The notes beneath the pieces were generated by a model, which saw only the letters and a list, made by a program, of their open reading frames with translations, ran no database searches and was not told the DNA's origin. From Pseudarthrobacter albicanus (GTDB taxonomy: Bacteria; Actinomycetota; Actinomycetes; Actinomycetales; Micrococcaceae): a DNA stretch of 57,281 nt. The stretch covers positions 1 to 57,281 of the forward strand of contig NZ_JAGPOT010000002.1 of NCBI RefSeq assembly GCF_018224015.1, written 5' to 3'. A program made the translations under genes and the position numbers. Below, one piece after another: positions 33,923 to 41,581 of this stretch (within the stretch, counting starts at the first letter, position 1; each line of letters starts with the position of its first letter).

Positions 33923-35131
33923 ATGCCCGAGGATCCGGTGCCGCAGCCGGCGGCCACCCCCCAGCTCCTGCGCCGCGTCAACGCCCTGGCGGTCCTGGGT
34001 CATATCCGCAGCACCGACGTCGCCACCGGGACCGGGCTGATGGCCCGGACCGGGCTGACCCGGGCCTCGGCCATCGCCGTCTGCGAGGACCTGATCCGGC
34101 GCGGCTGGATCCGCGAACTGGACAGCCCCCGGCGGGAGGGTGAGGGCGCCGGCAACCCCCGGAAGGGCCGGCCGGCCCGGCGCTTCGAACTCAATTCCCG
34201 GGCCGGATTCGTGCTGGGCATCGATATCGGCGCCGCCACCACGACGGCGGCCGTCGCGGACCTCCGCGGCACCGTCGTCGGACGCTCCAGCGAGAGCTTC
34301 CGGGCCGCCGACATCCCCCCGGCGGAGCGGATCGGCGTCGTGGACCGGGCCTGCCTGCAGGCGCTGGCGGCGGCGGGAGCGGCCCCGGGCAGGATCCTCG
34401 CGGCGGGTGCCGGCATCGCGGCGCCGGTGGACCGCAACGGCAAGGTGCTGGCGTCCCGGCACTTCTGGAGCCTGTTCGACGTCGGGCTCCGCTCCGCGTT
34501 CCGGGAGCTGCACGGCTGGACGGTGCTGCTGGAGAATGACGCCAATCTCGCCGTGCTCGGCGAACGCTGGCGCGGCTCCGGCGCGGGTGTGGATGACCTC
34601 GTGGTGCTGCTGGCGGGCGAACGCCTGGGCGCCGGTGTGCTGGAATCAGGCCGGCTGCTGCATGGCCGCGGCGGCGCGGCCGGCGAAATGGGCTACCTGG
34701 ACCTGGTGGAGGGTGTCGGATCCAGCGACGGCATCGCCGCCCTGGCGAGGCAGTGGTCCCCGGCCGGCAACGGCACGCCCGGCGGTTCCCCGGCCGGCGG
34801 ATCCGCCGGCGCACGGCAGGTATTTGCGGACGCCGCTGCCGGGGACCCCGCCGCGCGCGCGGTCCTGGACCGGATTTCCGAGCGGATGGCGCGCGTCATC
34901 GCCACCATCTCCAGCTTCATCAACCCGGAGCAGCTCGTGATCGGCGGCGCCGTCGCCGCGTCCGCCGCCGCGCTCCTGCCCGGCATCACCGCCGCACTGC
35001 CCCGTTTCACCGCCACTCCCCCGCGCGTGACGGTCTCCCCGCTGGGCGACGCCATCGTCAGCATCGGGGCGATCCGGCACGCGCTGGACTATGTCGAAGC
35101 GAATGCCCTGGAGCTGGAGCTGAGCCCGTAG
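33923..35131 (+). CDS. ROK-family transcriptional regulator
   Basis: 402 residues. The N-terminal winged helix (about 12-65; TPQLLRRVNALAVLGHIRST) is followed by a ROK sugar-kinase-like domain: GIDIGAATTTAAVADLRG (phosphate-1 loop), LENDANLAVLGERW, and GAAGEMGYLDL. The canonical zinc-binding Cys cluster of ROK proteins is absent after GEMGYLDL. Typically these repress sugar genes and release DNA when a sugar binds. Divergence from the GH13 gene points to that operon as its target. Confidence 0.87.
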   Translation: MPEDPVPQPAATPQLLRRVNALAVLGHIRSTDVATGTGLMARTGLTRASAIAVCEDLIRRGWIRELDSPRREGEGAGNPRKGRPARRFELNSRAGFVLGIDIGAATTTAAVADLRGTVVGRSSESFRAADIPPAERIGVVDRACLQALAAAGAAPGRILAAGAGIAAPVDRNGKVLASRHFWSLFDVGLRSAFRELHGWTVLLENDANLAVLGERWRGSGAGVDDLVVLLAGERLGAGVLESGRLLHGRGGAAGEMGYLDLVEGVGSSDGIAALARQWSPAGNGTPGGSPAGGSAGARQVFADAAAGDPAARAVLDRISERMARVIATISSFINPEQLVIGGAVAASAAALLPGITAALPRFTATPPRVTVSPLGDAIVSIGAIRHALDYVEANALELELSP

Positions 35132-35153
35132 CCGGAGTGAGCATGCAGCGTGG

Positions 35154-36725
35154 TCACTCCGGCATGATCATGGTGCGCAGGTCGAGCTGGCGCAGCACCC
35201 GGTCCGCGACTTCGGGGTCCATGTCCGGTTCGTTCCGGGCGGCCACCACTTCCTGCCGGGCCGCATCGAGGGCGATCGTCTGGACCGCAATGGCGAGCTC
35301 GCGTCCGCGTTTGCGCTTCTCCCCCAGGCTTTCGTCCTTCAGGCTGCCGTCCAGCAGTTCGGCATGAAGCCGCGTCATCTTCTCCTTGACGAGCGCCACC
35401 TTCTCCGGCGGCAGCTCCCGCATCAGCTCGGTGTCCTTCAGCGCCGCGATGGCGGCCTGCTGCGCGCGGTGGGCCAGGAGCCGTGCGGCGTCGCGCTCCT
35501 GGGAGCCGTCCTCCGAAGCCTGCAGGAGCCGCATCAGCCACGGCAGCGTCAGCCCGGGCAGCACCAGGGTGGCCAGCAGCACCGCGCACGCGATCACCAG
35601 GAGCTCGCTGCGGGCCGGGAACGGGGTCCCGTCGGCCAGGGTCAGGGGCAGCGCCAAAGCGAGCGCCAGCGTCGCGAGGCCGCGCATCCCGCACCAGGTC
35701 AGGATGAGCACTTCCTTGGCCGACGTGGGGCGCAGGCCGTCCTTCATGGCCCGGGACAGTCCGGACATCATCGCCATCCACAGGAACCGCACCGCCAACA
35801 CCAGCACACAGACGACGACGGCCGTACCGGTCATGCCGAAAATGCCGCTGCCTTCGTCCCGGATGACCTGCCGCACCTCCAGCCCCACCAGCCCGAACGC
35901 CAGACCGGTCACCAGCAGCTCCACGACGTCCCAGAACGCGGTGCGCGTGACCCTCTCGGCGGCGTCCTGCGGCCTCGACTGGCGCTGTATCTCGAGCGCG
36001 GTGACGACGACGGCGATGACGCCGGAGGCATGCACCTCCTCCGCCAGGATGTAGGCCGCGAACGGCACCACGAGCGTGACGGCGCTGCGCGCCACCATGG
36101 AGGTGACGAGCCGGGTGATCAGGCTGGTGAGCCAGCCCATGGCAATGCCCACCACGACGGCGACCGCGGCCCCCAGGAGGAACTGCAGCACGACGTCGGG
36201 CGCAATCCTGGTGCCGGACACCGTCGCGGCAACCGCTGCCTGGAAGATGACGATGGCGGCGGCGTCATTGAAGAGGCCCTCGCTCTGCAGCACGGTGATG
36301 AGCCGCCGGGGCATATGGACGCGGCCCGCGATGGAGTCCACGGCGATGGGATCAGGCGGGGCCACCATGGCGCCGAGGGCGATCGTCGCGGGGATGCCGA
36401 TCCCCGGGATCATGAGCCACGCCGCGCCGGCCACCACGGCCGTGGAGACCACCACGAGGGCGACGGCCAGCATGAGCAGGGTGCGCCAGCGGACCCGGAA
36501 CACGGCCCAGGAGCTGCGCTGCGCCGTGGCAAACAGGAGGGGAGGAAGGAAGATGGGCAGGATCAGCTCCGGCGAAATCGCCAACTCCGGGAAGCCCGGG
36601 ATGAAGGTCAGCGCGGCGGCCAGGATCAGCATCAGGACCGGGTAAGGCAGCCGAAGCCTGTCCCCCACCCCCACCGCCACCACCGTGGCCAGCAGCAGTC
36701 CCACGATGAGTGCCAACTGGTCCAT
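35154..36725 (-). CDS. Na+/H+ antiporter, CPA1 family
   Basis: 523 residues, ATG at 36725 after GGGAAAGGGAA. About 12 helices in the first 400 residues include the CPA1 ion-site block GAMVAPPDPIAVDSIAGR (Asp in the unwound helix) and EGLFNDAAAIVIF. The cytoplasmic C-terminal 120 residues are charged and helical, probably regulatory. It exchanges sodium or potassium for protons to control internal pH. It converges on the ROK gene with 22 bases between stops. Confidence 0.9.
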   Translation of the reverse strand: MDQLALIVGLLLATVVAVGVGDRLRLPYPVLMLILAAALTFIPGFPELAISPELILPIFLPPLLFATAQRSSWAVFRVRWRTLLMLAVALVVVSTAVVAGAAWLMIPGIGIPATIALGAMVAPPDPIAVDSIAGRVHMPRRLITVLQSEGLFNDAAAIVIFQAAVAATVSGTRIAPDVVLQFLLGAAVAVVVGIAMGWLTSLITRLVTSMVARSAVTLVVPFAAYILAEEVHASGVIAVVVTALEIQRQSRPQDAAERVTRTAFWDVVELLVTGLAFGLVGLEVRQVIRDEGSGIFGMTGTAVVVCVLVLAVRFLWMAMMSGLSRAMKDGLRPTSAKEVLILTWCGMRGLATLALALALPLTLADGTPFPARSELLVIACAVLLATLVLPGLTLPWLMRLLQASEDGSQERDAARLLAHRAQQAAIAALKDTELMRELPPEKVALVKEKMTRLHAELLDGSLKDESLGEKRKRGRELAIAVQTIALDAARQEVVAARNEPDMDPEVADRVLRQLDLRTMIMPE

Positions 36726-36831
36726 GCGTTCCCTTTCCCCGGGAGTCGGCGCGATCCGTCCTGGATGCGCCGGCCGCCCCCACCACTTTACCGGGCAGCT
36801 GGCGGGAGCCGGCCGGTGCTGCCGGCCGGAG

Positions 36832-37497
36832 CTACGGCTGGTCGGGTGGCTCCAGCGCTGCCGCGAGGGGCAGCGTGCCGTCCCGGAAGGTAATGGTGTG
36901 TCCGATGCTGGCCGGCAGCCCGAGCGCCGCGGCCGCCACCCGGGCGACGTTGGCGCGCGCGGTGGCCGTGCCGTCCGAGGTGTCGGCGGGATCGACGTCG
37001 ATCAGTCCGTTGCCGGGCCCGTCCGTGAGGGTGCCGGGGCCGAGGATGGTCCAGTCCAGGCCCGTGCCGCGCAGGTAGGCGTCCGCGGCCGCCTTGGCCT
37101 CGGCATAGGCGAAGAAGCCGTTGTCCGGCGGCACCCCGTGGTCCTGGCGGGCGCCCAGGTAGGACACCATGACATACCGTCCGACGCCGGCCTGCACCGC
37201 CGCGTCCATCGACCGGATCGCGGCGTCCCGGTCCACGGCGTAGGTGCGCTCCGGGTTGCCGCCTCCGGCGCCGGCGGACCAGACCACGGCGTCGTGGTTG
37301 CGGAGGGCTTCGGCGATTTCCGCCGTCGTCGAGTTCTCAACGTCCAGGACCGACGGCGTGGCGCCGGTGGCGGCGACGTCGCCCGCATGGTCCGGGTTGC
37401 GGATCAGGGACGTGACGTCGTCCCCTTCCGCGGTGAGGACCCGGGAAAGTTCCAAGGCCACCTTGCCGTGGCCGCCGATGATTGCGATTCGCGTCAT
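36832..37497 (-). CDS. NAD(P)-binding SDR-like protein
   Basis: 221 residues from the ATG at 37497; a further in-frame start upstream overlaps the YidC-like gene and was rejected. The Rossmann loop is IAIIGGHGKVALELSRVL, an atypical SDR glycine motif. Other blocks are VLDVENSTT and YVMVSYLGAR. It resembles the YwnB/YtfG-type atypical SDRs that act as quinone or flavin reductases or NAD(P)-binding sensors. The substrate is unknown. Confidence 0.82.
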   Translation of the reverse strand: MTRIAIIGGHGKVALELSRVLTAEGDDVTSLIRNPDHAGDVAATGATPSVLDVENSTTAEIAEALRNHDAVVWSAGAGGGNPERTYAVDRDAAIRSMDAAVQAGVGRYVMVSYLGARQDHGVPPDNGFFAYAEAKAAADAYLRGTGLDWTILGPGTLTDGPGNGLIDVDPADTSDGTATARANVARVAAAALGLPASIGHTITFRDGTLPLAAALEPPDQP

Positions 37498-37541
37498 GGA
37501 CCCATTCTGTCCCACTCGGGCCGCGGATAGCAGCCAACGAA

Positions 37542-38348
37542 TCACAGGCGGTCCTTGGGAGCTTCACCCCGGTCCCTGACGAAGAACTGCTGCGCCATGG
37601 TCCAGAGGTTGGTGGTGGTCCAGTAGATCAGGACCCCGATGGGGAAGATGATGCCGCCCACACCGAAGACGATCGGCAGGATATACAGCATCATCTTCTG
37701 CTGCCCCATGGATTGGCCCGCCATGGCCTCTTCGGACATGTTCTTGGCCATGATCAGCTTCTGGGTGATGAACTGCGAGGCCGTCATGGCCAGGATCATC
37801 AGGACGGTCAGCACTGTGACCGCCACTTTGTCGCCGCCGCCGAGCAGGGACGCGGAGAGCGGGGCGCCGAAGATGCTGGACTCGTCGAACTGCCGGACCT
37901 GCTCGACGCTCATGGCGCCGATGCCCTCGCCGCTGGCCTTGGCGGTGCTGATGCCGGAGAGGACCTGGAAGAGGGCGAAGAAGAACGGCATCTGGATCAG
38001 CATCGGCAGGCACGCCGAAAACGGGTTCGTGCCGTGCTTCTTGTACAGGGCCATCTGCTCCTGCGCCATGGCCTGGCGGGACAGTTGGTCGGTCTTGCCC
38101 TTGTACTTGTCCTGCATCTTCTTCAGGTCAGGCTGCAGCAGCTGCATGCCGCGCTGGGCCTTGACCTGCTTGACGAAGACCGGAATCAGGGCGGCACGGA
38201 TGACCAGCACCAGCCCGATGATGGACAGCGTCCAGGTCCAGCCGTTGGCCGCCGGCAGGCCGATGGCGCTCAGTCCGTCATGGAATCCGACCATGATGAC
38301 CGAGACCAGCCACTTGAACGGAAACATGATTTGTGCAAAAAGGTCCAT
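37542..38348 (-). CDS. YidC/Oxa1-family membrane insertase paralogue
   Basis: 268 residues, ATG at 38348. It inserts or folds proteins in the cell membrane. Seen: about five helices, the first cytoplasmic loop with LKKMQDKYKGKTDQLSRQAM, the groove Arg in LVIRAALIPVFVKQ, and LIYWTTTNLWTMAQQ near the end. It is shorter than the main actinobacterial YidC and lacks a long basic C-terminal tail. None of the genes that flank the main yidC (rpmH, rnpA, jag) are nearby, so this is probably a second copy. A four-helix membrane gene lies 24 bases downstream. Confidence 0.85.
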   Translation of the reverse strand: MDLFAQIMFPFKWLVSVIMVGFHDGLSAIGLPAANGWTWTLSIIGLVLVIRAALIPVFVKQVKAQRGMQLLQPDLKKMQDKYKGKTDQLSRQAMAQEQMALYKKHGTNPFSACLPMLIQMPFFFALFQVLSGISTAKASGEGIGAMSVEQVRQFDESSIFGAPLSASLLGGGDKVAVTVLTVLMILAMTASQFITQKLIMAKNMSEEAMAGQSMGQQKMMLYILPIVFGVGGIIFPIGVLIYWTTTNLWTMAQQFFVRDRGEAPKDRL

Positions 38349-38372
38349 ACGACATCCCCATCCGTCAGGTGA

Positions 38373-38822
38373 TCATCCCGCCCTTTTGGATCGCCACCGG
38401 TTATCGCTCTCCCGCGACGGCATCAGAAAATAGGTGGCGACCGTAAGGAAAATCCCGAGAGCGCAGGCGAGTCCCGGGATGGCGTAGCCGAACCCGCCAA
38501 GGTAGACGGCCAGGAACCAAACTACAGGCCAAACAAGCGCATCAAGCCAGCAAGCCCACCGCTGGCCGCTCTTCAATAACAGGAATGCGCCCCCGGCGAG
38601 AACGGCCATCATCGTCGCCGTCAAAATCACCAGGGCCGGTCCCTTGAGGACGTCGCCATCGGTAACGCCAGCGGCGTCATGTCTTGCCAGCGTCTGCCCG
38701 AGGCCGACTGACGCCGCTACGACGAGCCATATTCTCCCGGTCAACAGCATCACGTTCACAGTCTGCAGGGTGTCATAGGGCGCTCCGCCCAAGTGAAGGT
38801 CCTTATCCAAGCCGTGCGCCAT
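38373..38822 (-). CDS. Four-helix membrane protein of unknown function
   Basis: 149 residues from the ATG at 38822; longer in-frame starts exist but the added residues look non-coding. Four hydrophobic segments lie near 17-40, 58-80, 88-110 and 112-135. The tail SRESDNRWRSKRAG is charged. No family is recognised. GC is slightly lower than in the core genes. It lies just upstream of the YidC-like gene on the same strand and could share its transcript. Confidence 0.62.
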   Translation of the reverse strand: MAHGLDKDLHLGGAPYDTLQTVNVMLLTGRIWLVVAASVGLGQTLARHDAAGVTDGDVLKGPALVILTATMMAVLAGGAFLLLKSGQRWACWLDALVWPVVWFLAVYLGGFGYAIPGLACALGIFLTVATYFLMPSRESDNRWRSKRAG

Positions 38823-39152
38823 ACCCGACAGTCTGCCATTTATCGCCGGCCCCACCACGGACGCGGGTCGTCCGCGAGGGGTCGTTGCCGTCACCACCAT
38901 GGTCCTCGCCGTCACCGCCAGTCACCGCCGCTGACGTCGTCGTTCCGGTGATCGAGAGACTCGCCTGAACGCTTCGCCCAGCATTCCAGTTGACTTGAAC
39001 AAGTGCGAGTTGGTTCTAGCGAAACGGGCCCTCGGTAGAACCAACTCCCAACTCCTAGCGTCTCGTGAGGATACCGACGATGTCCCCGGCAATAAACGTT
39101 TGCTGAGTGGCCCCGAACGGATGGCAACTTTGAGGGCCCTCCCAATCGCCAC
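38823..39152. other. 330-base gap with long inverted repeat, no clear gene
   Basis: Short overlapping minus-strand ORFs cross this stretch but have no recognisable domain and weak coding bias. It contains a perfect 12-base inverted repeat (39007-39047). It borders the umuC remnant and looks like rearranged DNA. Confidence 0.5.
39007..39047. repeat. 12-base inverted repeat (hairpin)
   Basis: GAGTTGGTTCTA (39007-39018) and TAGAACCAACTC (39036-39047) are perfect inverted copies around a 17-base loop. No T-run follows on either strand, so it is not a plain terminator. Confidence 0.75.
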
Positions 39153-39494
39153 TCACCGGGCTATTGGCTGCAGCCCGTATTTGGCCAGGCGGACGCTGGC
39201 ATGCTGGGCGTAGACGCTGAGGACCTGGCTCAGGTCCGCCGCGGTGGTCCCGGGCGTGGCGAAGGACCGGGAGAGGATCAGCTGGTCCCGTCCGATGCGC
39301 TCTTCCTCCATGGGGATGCGGGGCGTGCCCTGCAGTTCCAGGACGGGCCGCATCATCACCACGGAGAAACGGTCCCGGATCATCACCGGATCCGCCCGGG
39401 CCAGGTCCAGGATGGAGTGGATGCCGAGCGTGTTGAGGCGTTTGGTGAGCCGGGTGGCGACGCCCCAGATCTCGATCACCGACAGCCGGCCCAT
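39153..39494 (-). pseudogene. umuC (Y-family DNA polymerase) internal fragment
   Basis: About 113 residues match the middle of UmuC-type translesion polymerases: IEIWGVATRLTKRLNTLGIH (helix-hairpin-helix region), ILDLARADPVMIRDRFSVVMM, and EEERIGRDQLILSRSFATP. Full proteins have about 420-430 residues. The N-terminal catalytic palm and the C-terminal part are missing; the match stops at KYGLQ, after which a TGA follows. This is a decayed remnant, not a working polymerase. Confidence 0.8.
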
Positions 39495-39755
39495 CAGTGC
39501 CTCTCTACGTCGGCACCGACAACCGCCTCTCCAGCACGTAGCTGCGAGGAAAAGCTCGCAAGGTCCCTCACCAAAAAGCACAGGGGCACCGCTGCACTGT
39601 CAGGACGTCAGTCAAACCAACGCCTCTGAATTAAGTAACGGTCCAGTAACGCTTTCCTGCTTTGATCGCCCTATCTGACCAGAAGGATGTCGTACACCAA
39701 GCGAGTACCCGCCCGGCTGACATCACGGTCACATCAGCCCCCGCAGCGTCGCGGG

Positions 39756-39790
39756 TCAGGGAACGACGGTGTGGCGGATCAGGGAACGAC
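39756..39790. repeat. Direct repeat before M6-like gene
   Basis: Two exact copies of TCAGGGAACGAC at 39756-39767 and 39779-39790, spaced 23 bases, about two helical turns. They end just ahead of the ribosome site of the next gene. Confidence 0.6.
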
Positions 39791-39808
39791 CCACTAGGAG
39801 GCATGACC

Positions 39809-40927
39809 ATGGCGGCTTGGTTGGGGACCAAAGAGGTGGCTTTCCTGTTGGCGCACGCGCCGGAGCTGCCTGTGCCACCGGCAGACTGGGAAGCGCAGGC
39901 GCGCCGGAAGATTTTCTACGATCCGGTGGACCATGCGGACCTGCGCTCGTACGTGAAGACTGTGTCGTTCGGCAAGGCCCGGCTGGTGGGCGACGTGTAT
40001 GGCCCCTTCCAGGTCACAGCCAAACGACCCGATGGGAGCTGGCACATTGGCGGGGCCATGGAACAGGCCGTGGCAGCGGCCACGGCCGGAGGACAGCTAT
40101 CGGGCGTCTCCTACTTTTGCGTGATCTTCACGGACCACCCTGGTCCCTCCTGGGCCTTTTGGGGGGCGGCAGGAGGCAGCTGCTATGTCGACATGCTCGA
40201 TCCGCTCGGAGTCCTGGCCATGGAGAACCTGCACGTCTTGACACAGTTCGCAGACCTGTACGGCATCCCCGACAGTCCCGGTGCGTTCGACGTCATGGAC
40301 TGTTCATGTGGCACCCACCCGTCTGTGTTCACGAAGCTGAACCTTGGTTGGATTGACGCGGGTACGGTGGCGACGGTACCGGCGTCGTCTGGAGTGGCGA
40401 GCCTGACGGTGCATGCACTGTCCCAGCCGCTCTCGGCGGCATCGACTCCGGGCCGCGTCCACGCAATCAGGCTGCCGTCGGCGGCAAGCTCAGGATACTA
40501 TCTCGTCGAGGCGCGTGTACGTACGGACCGATACGAGGCCGCCACGCCGAACGTATCAAACGGCATCCCGAGCGAAGGCGTGGTCGTCTACTGGATCGAC
40601 GAGGCATCCTGGCCACCGGTACACCTCAAGAAGGTGCTCACCACCGTGGGGGCCACTTTTCCGGACACCGCCCGCGGGCTGGAGCTCACACTCTCGGCAG
40701 TTGTCCCGGCGGGGTTCACCGTCACCGTCAACCGCACACCCCCTGCCGACTGCAAGTGGATTCGCGACGAATTGGCAGGCCTTGAAACAGAGATTCGTGG
40801 GCTGCAGGAGGAACTGCAACATGCCGGGCCCGGCGAGAAGGCTGCTCTGGCCGCGGAGATAAAGAGGCTCCAGGCGCAGCGCCAGAAACTCCACGACCGT
40901 GCCCGGCAGCTCGGTTGCCCCCCATGA
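39809..40927 (+). CDS. M6-metallopeptidase-like protein with altered zinc motif
   Basis: 372 residues from the ATG at 39809, 7 bases after a perfect AGGAGG; the ATG at 39803 is too close to it. The blocks resemble secreted M6-type peptidases: LRSYVKTVSFGKARLVGDVY near 50-70, then DLYG, FDVMD (160-164), and THPSVFTKLNLGWI. Where HExxH is expected, the sequence reads Met138-Glu139-Asn-Leu-His142, so the first zinc His seems replaced. No signal peptide is visible. The last 50 residues form a charged coiled coil (ELAGLETEIRGLQEELQHA) ending in CPP. It may be an inactive relative. The alignment is by eye. Confidence 0.6.
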   Translation: MAAWLGTKEVAFLLAHAPELPVPPADWEAQARRKIFYDPVDHADLRSYVKTVSFGKARLVGDVYGPFQVTAKRPDGSWHIGGAMEQAVAAATAGGQLSGVSYFCVIFTDHPGPSWAFWGAAGGSCYVDMLDPLGVLAMENLHVLTQFADLYGIPDSPGAFDVMDCSCGTHPSVFTKLNLGWIDAGTVATVPASSGVASLTVHALSQPLSAASTPGRVHAIRLPSAASSGYYLVEARVRTDRYEAATPNVSNGIPSEGVVVYWIDEASWPPVHLKKVLTTVGATFPDTARGLELTLSAVVPAGFTVTVNRTPPADCKWIRDELAGLETEIRGLQEELQHAGPGEKAALAAEIKRLQAQRQKLHDRARQLGCPP

Positions 40928-41102
40928 CCCCGGAAGTCCGCAGCTCGTGGCCGGGCCAGCTCCGCGCCGGAAACCGGGACTGTGGCTGCCACGCCGGAGG
41001 CGTCCCGGCAGCATGGCCCACCGCGGCCGACACCAACAGACGGGATCAGAGCGATGGTCCGTATGAGATGACTCTCGGAGAGCCCACATCTTTGGTGTAC
41101 AA

Positions 41103-41137
41103 AAGACCCCCGGAATCTCAAGGATTCCGGGGGTCTT
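41103..41137 (-). terminator. Intrinsic terminator after tRNA-Met
   Basis: Perfect 15-base arms (41103-41117 and 41123-41137) with a 5-base loop. Read leftward, the stem is followed by TTTT. It starts 7 bases after the tRNA end. Confidence 0.9.
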
Positions 41138-41143
41138 AGTCTG

Positions 41144-41217
41144 TAGCGGTGGGGAGGCTCGATCTCCCGACCTCACGATTATGAGTCGTGCGCTCTAACC
41201 AACTGAGCTACACCGCC
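41144..41217 (-). tRNA. tRNA-Met (anticodon CAT)
   Basis: 74 bases that fold as a cloverleaf: acceptor GGCGGTG with CACCGCT (one G-T pair), D arm GCTC/GAGC, anticodon stem CACGA/TCGTG around loop CTCATAA, and T arm GGGAG/CTCCC. The T-loop reads ATCGAGC instead of the usual TTCGAAT type. CCA is not encoded. An elongator Met tRNA is likelier than the lysidine-modified Ile type, but the anticodon alone does not separate them. Confidence 0.92.
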
Positions 41218-41278
41218 ATAAATGAGGAAAACCCGTGCGAAGCCGGTCAAAACCGCCTTGACACAGGCCCTCATTCAG

Positions 41279-41350
41279 AGCCCCCCACCGGAATCGATCC
41301 GGTGACCTCGTTCTTACCAAGAACGCGCTCTACCACTGAGCTAGGGGGGC
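41279..41350 (-). tRNA. tRNA-Thr (anticodon GGT)
   Basis: 72 bases: acceptor GCCCCCC/GGGGGGC, D arm GCTC/GAGC, anticodon stem CGTTC/GAACG around TTGGTAA, and T arm ACCGG/CCGGT with loop ATCGATT. CCA is not encoded. It lies 61 bases upstream of tRNA-Met in the same direction, so both are probably cut from one transcript. Confidence 0.94.
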
Positions 41351-41520
41351 AACGAGTAAATACTCTACCGGAAGATTCCCGGTCCAACAAATCGGCGGCC
41401 GGAGGGCCCCGAGAGCGCCGAAATCGGCGGAAATCCGGACTGTCAGGGGCCCGGAGACAGCGCGGGAGCGGCCGCGCGGCACCATCGGACACCCGGATGT
41501 GACCAAGGAAACTTAAGCAG

Positions 41521-41550
41521 GAACGGGCCGGCTGTCAGGCCGGCCCGTTC
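41521..41550 (-). terminator. Hairpin terminator after deaD
   Basis: Perfect 12-base GC-rich arms GAACGGGCCGGC and GCCGGCCCGTTC with loop TGTCAG, 32 bases past the helicase stop. There is no U-run, only CCTGCTT. Confidence 0.7.
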
Positions 41551-41581
41551 TCAGGGTGAATCAGTGCTTAGCAGCTGCTGG

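Noticed and set aside
38912..39152. Two overlapping short ORFs beside the umuC remnant
   Set aside because: They run through the 12-base inverted repeat, have no domain and weak codon bias.
39153..39581. Working UmuC polymerase
   Set aside because: Only about 113 internal residues remain; the catalytic palm residues and C-terminus are missing.
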